9,163 nt of DNA from the NCBI GenBank assembly GCA_025352185.1, contig JANXTV010000326.1, forward strand, positions 1 through 9,163, in the 5' to 3' direction. Each line of letters begins with the position of its first letter. Within the stretch, counting starts at the first letter, position 1. Below are positions 6,608 through 9,163 of this stretch, piece after piece. The stretch is from Oligoflexia bacterium. Its GTDB lineage: Bacteria > Bdellovibrionota > UBA1018. Under the pieces are notes generated by a model, which was not told the origin of the DNA, did not search any database, and saw only the letters and a program-made list of their open reading frames with translations. The translations under genes were made by a program, and so were the position numbers.

Positions 6608-7138
6608 TCAGGCGGCTCGACGGAGTCGCGCGTTCGTCGATTTCAGTTGGAGAACAGCCTTCTTTCGTTCCCGAATCCGAATCACTTCATCGGGGCTGAG
6701 GGTTGAATTTGCGAAAGCGTGTTCCATTTCATGGTCGAGCATCCGCTGAGCGATTCCCAGCTCTAAGGCCGCAACCGCTACTTCGCTCACATCTCGGTGA
6801 GTAAACGGTTTAGAAATAAAATCCGTCGCGTTTAAGCGAATTGCCTCGAGGAGATTTTTCTGTTCACCAAACGCGGTGATGATTACGAAAGGGAGTTGGA
6901 GACCCATATGTCGAACCTCGGCGAGAAGCTGGAGGCCGGTCATTTGGGGCATTTGGATGTCGGATAAAACGGCATCGACGGTTTCTCGCTTAAGGATCGC
7001 GAAGGCTTCTTTTCCATTTGAGGCGGTAAAAATTCGTTCGACTCTAGGTTCGAGAATCTCTCGGAGGACATCGACTATGCCGGGTTCGTCGTCGGTAATG
7101 AGTAGAGTGCCTTTTAGTAACGTAGGTTTTGTGTTCAT
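6608..7138 (-). CDS. Single-domain response regulator (receiver protein), last gene of the che cluster
   Basis: A 176-residue cytoplasmic protein with one receiver domain (about residues 9-130). Acidic pair D16/D17, phospho-acceptor D60 in SDIQMPQMTG, T88 in IITAF and K110 in SKPF are all present, so phosphorylation should be possible. After the receiver there is no DNA-binding or enzyme domain, only a helical, charged tail of about 45 residues ending in an Arg/Lys-rich segment (RIRERKK, ARLRRAA). The start has only a weak GAGATAA-like ribosome site, and the gap to the cheR stop is 30 bases, so it is probably read from the same message. It likely passes the signal of a sensor kinase or CheA to a protein partner, or acts as a phosphate sink. 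The sequence does not tell which. It is clearly different from the CheY upstream. Confidence 0.88.
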   Translation of the reverse strand: MNTKPTLLKGTLLITDDEPGIVDVLREILEPRVERIFTASNGKEAFAILKRETVDAVLSDIQMPQMTGLQLLAEVRHMGLQLPFVIITAFGEQKNLLEAIRLNATDFISKPFTHRDVSEVAVAALELGIAQRMLDHEMEHAFANSTLSPDEVIRIRERKKAVLQLKSTNARLRRAA

Positions 7139-7168
7139 AGTGTTTATCTCAGTTGTTTAAAAGCCAGG

Positions 7169-8008
7169 CTACGCCGCCATGAGCATTTTATCTTTCTTTC
7201 GGTAGAGTACCGCTCCGTCTACGACCGTTTGATCAAAATCGTTCGAGAGGCCGAGCATACTTTCGCCGGAGCCCATGATCAGGTATCCGTTGGGCGCCAG
7301 GTTCTCAGAGATTTTCTTAAGGATCTCGATTTTTCCCGGCACACTTTGGTAAATCAGAACGTTACGGCACAGAATTAAATCGAACTTATCGGGAAAGGTG
7401 AAAAATTGCTTCAGATTGAGGGTCTTGTACGTGATGTGACGGAGGAGATCCTGGCTGGCTCCCCATCGGTCGAGCTCATCCTTTTTAAAGTATTTGATCA
7501 TCAGCGGTGCGGGGAGTCCTCGTTGAACTTCGAGTTGGGTATAGAATCCGGCCCTCGCTTTCGATAGTGCTCGCTCCGAGATATCGGTTCCCAGAATTTC
7601 AAAATTGTAAGTTCGGGATTGCTTGATTCCTTGTTCCAGGATGAGCATGGCGGTCGAAAGGGCTTCTTGTCCGGTTGAATTTGCGGCGGACCAGATTCGA
7701 ATTTTTCCGGAGGGTCGAGTAACCAGGAAATGGGGGAGTAGCACTCCTTCGATTGCCTTAAAAACTTTCGGATCTCGGAAAAACGAAGTCTCGTTATTCG
7801 TCGCGACGTCGAGTAGGAGTTGGCGAAAGTGGCCCGAAATACCTTGTTGGGCGGTATCGTAAAGTTCTACCAGCGAAGCCTTGCCCTGCAGTTTTGCGAT
7901 TTCTTCGAGGCGGTTCTGAAGCTGGAAATAATTATGCTCGGCGTAGACGATTCCGAGTTCCGTTTCGATAAATTTCGCAAAAAATGACAGGATTAGATCA
8001 AGCTGCAT
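7169..8008 (-). CDS. cheR: Chemotaxis receptor methyltransferase CheR
   Basis: S-adenosylmethionine-dependent methyltransferase that methylates glutamates on chemoreceptors and sets adaptation together with CheB. From the chosen start it has 279 residues, close to the usual 270-290. The N-terminal helical CheR domain leads to NNETSFFRD (71-79), the SAM-binding WSAANSTGQEALS (106-118), the acidic-strand end GTDIS (140-144), RGLP (163-166), and LCRNVLIY (213-220), all family hallmarks. In the SAM motif the more usual STGEEPYS is STGQEALS. An in-frame ATG 30 bases upstream (8038) would overlap cheY by 41 bases. The ATG at 8008 is preferred because AAGAGG lies 8 bases before it and it overlaps the cheY end by only 11 bases. 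There are no TPR repeats and no C-terminal extension. No receptor gene lies in the window, so the target receptor is unknown. Confidence 0.93.
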   Translation of the reverse strand: MQLDLILSFFAKFIETELGIVYAEHNYFQLQNRLEEIAKLQGKASLVELYDTAQQGISGHFRQLLLDVATNNETSFFRDPKVFKAIEGVLLPHFLVTRPSGKIRIWSAANSTGQEALSTAMLILEQGIKQSRTYNFEILGTDISERALSKARAGFYTQLEVQRGLPAPLMIKYFKKDELDRWGASQDLLRHITYKTLNLKQFFTFPDKFDLILCRNVLIYQSVPGKIEILKKISENLAPNGYLIMGSGESMLGLSNDFDQTVVDGAVLYRKKDKMLMAA

Positions 8009-8381
8009 AGGAAAAACCTCTTCCCGTAGCGGTCTCAATTTTTTCGAAGAGAATGTCGATCGTGAAGGGCTTCATGAGATATTCGGCCACGCCCAGTTCG
8101 AGCATTTTCATGATATCTTCGGGTGAATTTTTCGTAGTCATCATGACGGTAGGGGTCTTCACGCCCATTTTTTTGAATTCTACAAACGCGGTAGGGCCAT
8201 CCATTTTTGGCATTTCCCAATCGAGAAGAATTAAATCGAAATCAGATTTTTGTTTGAGCAGTTCTACGGCTTCGAGTCCGTTATAGACACTGGTCACTTC
8301 GATGCCCGGTGCTTTCGCGAGGAGTGCTTTTACGAACGCCTGCACTGATTTTGTATCGTCGACCATTAAAATTTTAAGCAT
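7998..8381 (-). CDS. cheY: Chemotaxis response regulator CheY
   Basis: A 127-residue single receiver domain, the usual size of CheY, whose phosphorylated form carries the output of CheA to the motor or another effector. It has the acidic pair D8/D9, phospho-acceptor D54 in LLDWEMPKMDG (the Asp-Trp-x-Met-Pro form is typical of true CheY), T82 in VMMTT, and K104 in LMKPF. The position after T82 is Thr where Ala is common. It overlaps cheB upstream by 8 bases and cheR downstream by 11, with a strong GGGAGGAG 6 bases before its ATG, so coupled translation with both is likely. There is no output domain. The fourth gene of the operon encodes a second, distinct receiver protein, so the system has two possible phosphate acceptors besides CheB. 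Confidence 0.93.
   Translation of the reverse strand: MLKILMVDDTKSVQAFVKALLAKAPGIEVTSVYNGLEAVELLKQKSDFDLILLDWEMPKMDGPTAFVEFKKMGVKTPTVMMTTKNSPEDIMKMLELGVAEYLMKPFTIDILFEKIETATGRGFSYAA
8017..8022 (-). promoter_or_regulatory. Ribosome binding site deciding the cheR start
   Basis: On the minus strand AAGAGG is followed by an 8-base spacer and the ATG at 8008. It lies inside the cheY reading frame and supports the shorter cheR start. Confidence 0.6.
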
Positions 8382-9163
8382 AGGAAACTCCTCCCGCGGA
8401 CGGCATTCCGGTTGACGTTATTTTTTTAGATGCGACTTTAGATTGGAGTTCCGCAATAATTTCGTCTGGGCTCAGGATTTTATCGTAGGCGCCGCAGGCC
8501 ATTACCGCGCCGGGCATTCCGAAGACCACGCACGTACTCTCACTTTGGATGATCACGGAGCCTCCCGCACGTTTAATGCTTTCGGCTCCTATTTTTCCGT
8601 CGGCCCCCATTCCCGTGAGGACGATTCCTAAGCATTTTTCTCCGAAGAGCGTAGCGGCGCTTGAGAAGAGTGGATCGACGGCGGGCCGCACCGAGTTTTG
8701 GAGCGGTCCTTGATCGATCACTAGGGTTGTGCGTTCACGTGTCCCCGCGAGGCTAAGGTGAAAATTTCCCGGCGCGATGTAAATACGGCCGGATTCGAGG
8801 ACCGCACCGTGCACGGCTTCGGCGGCGGGGATACCGCTGATTTTTGTAAGTCGTTCGGCCAGCGTTGCCGTGAAGACAGGGGGCATGTGCTGGGTAATGA
8901 GAATCGGGCAGCGGAGCGGGAGCGCTAGTTCCGCAAAGATCTTTTCGAGGACGGTCGGTCCTCCCGTAGAAGATCCGATGACGAGAATTTTAGGATTAAA
9001 CAGTTCCCAAATCACACTCGGAAAATTCGTCGGTACTGCCTTTTCGGCTACGGGCGTGGACCCGAGTGAAACCGAGGGAAAGAGAGCGGTAAGTTTTGGT
9101 TCGAGCAACGCCCGTATACGTAAACTCGGGTCCGCGCTTCCCACTAGTGGTTCCGAATCGGAA
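8374..9163 (-). CDS. cheB: Chemoreceptor glutamate methylesterase CheB (5' end outside window)
   Basis: The C-terminal methylesterase domain of CheB, which removes methyl groups from (and can deamidate) chemoreceptors, opposing CheR. The serine-hydrolase triad is visible: Ser in IGSSTGGP (second Ser, about 8968-8970), His in TQHMPP (8887-8889), and Asp in TGMGADG (8599-8601). Further motifs are IYIAPGNFHL and MPGAVMACGA. The frame stays open to the window edge. The GTG at 9144 is probably not the start, because in-frame sense codons continue upstream and the stretch there (SLRIRALLEPKLTALF) looks like the linker that follows the N-terminal receiver domain of ordinary CheB. That receiver would lie beyond the window. 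The C terminus ends in a short Ser/Gly-rich tail, and the stop overlaps the cheY start by 8 bases. It is the most upstream gene of the operon that can be seen. Confidence 0.92.
   Translation of the reverse strand, partial: SDSEPLVGSADPSLRIRALLEPKLTALFPSVSLGSTPVAEKAVPTNFPSVIWELFNPKILVIGSSTGGPTVLEKIFAELALPLRCPILITQHMPPVFTATLAERLTKISGIPAAEAVHGAVLESGRIYIAPGNFHLSLAGTRERTTLVIDQGPLQNSVRPAVDPLFSSAATLFGEKCLGIVLTGMGADGKIGAESIKRAGGSVIIQSESTCVVFGMPGAVMACGAYDKILSPDEIIAELQSKVASKKITSTGMPSAGGVSYA
8388..8395 (-). promoter_or_regulatory. Strong ribosome binding site of cheY
   Basis: GGGAGGAG on the minus strand, 6 bases before the ATG at 8381, lies wholly inside the end of cheB. It is nearly the same sequence as the cheY/cheR junction. 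Confidence 0.7.

Noticed and set aside
8009..8038. Longer cheR start at 8038
   Set aside because: It would overlap cheY by 41 bases without a clear ribosome site. The ATG at 8008 has AAGAGG at good spacing.
1..9163. CRISPR array, tRNA, rRNA, insertion sequence or attachment site
   Set aside because: No regularly spaced direct repeats, no tRNA or rRNA-like segments, and no transposase or terminal repeats were seen on reading both strands.

Overview
The window reads as a Gram-negative bacterial chromosome of moderate G+C. Genes are tightly packed, and Shine-Dalgarno sites are clear for some genes and weak for others. The phylum cannot be fixed from the sequence alone. The mix (galactofuranose precursor genes, an archaeal/eukaryotic-style HMG-CoA reductase, a chemosensory cluster, an orphan sensor kinase) would suit a Bdellovibrionota- or Deltaproteobacteria-like organism, but that is a low-confidence inference.

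Left part (1-2343), plus strand: the 3' end of UDP-galactopyranose mutase (glf) is followed after 8 bases by UDP-glucose 4-epimerase (galE). Together these convert UDP-glucose to UDP-galactopyranose and then UDP-galactofuranose, a surface-glycan precursor. A decayed DUF72/YecE-family gene overlaps the end of galE. It has an internal TAG and an in-frame central deletion, and conserved residues are replaced. A weak terminator-like hairpin follows it.

Middle part (2344-6593), plus strand: a membrane histidine kinase with a KdpD-like (DUF4118) four-helix anchor has no partner regulator beside it. Its C-terminal tail looks like the first strand of a lost receiver domain. Next come a good sigma70-type promoter, a small exported protein of unknown function, and a 763-residue protein. 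That protein joins a complete class I HMG-CoA reductase to a C-terminal aminoglycoside-phosphotransferase/choline-kinase-type domain. Both halves keep their catalytic residues. This fusion is the most unusual object in the window: mevalonate synthesis is physically tied to a small-molecule-type kinase of unknown substrate.

Right part (6608-9163), minus strand: a chemosensory operon reads cheB (5' end outside the window), cheY, cheR, then a stand-alone receiver protein. The cheB/cheY and cheY/cheR junctions overlap and are nearly the same sequence, with the ribosome site inside the upstream gene. This suggests translational coupling. CheR and CheB would set receptor methylation and CheY would carry the output. 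CheA, CheW and receptors are not in the window. The operon converges on the HMGR-kinase gene with only 14 bases between stop codons.
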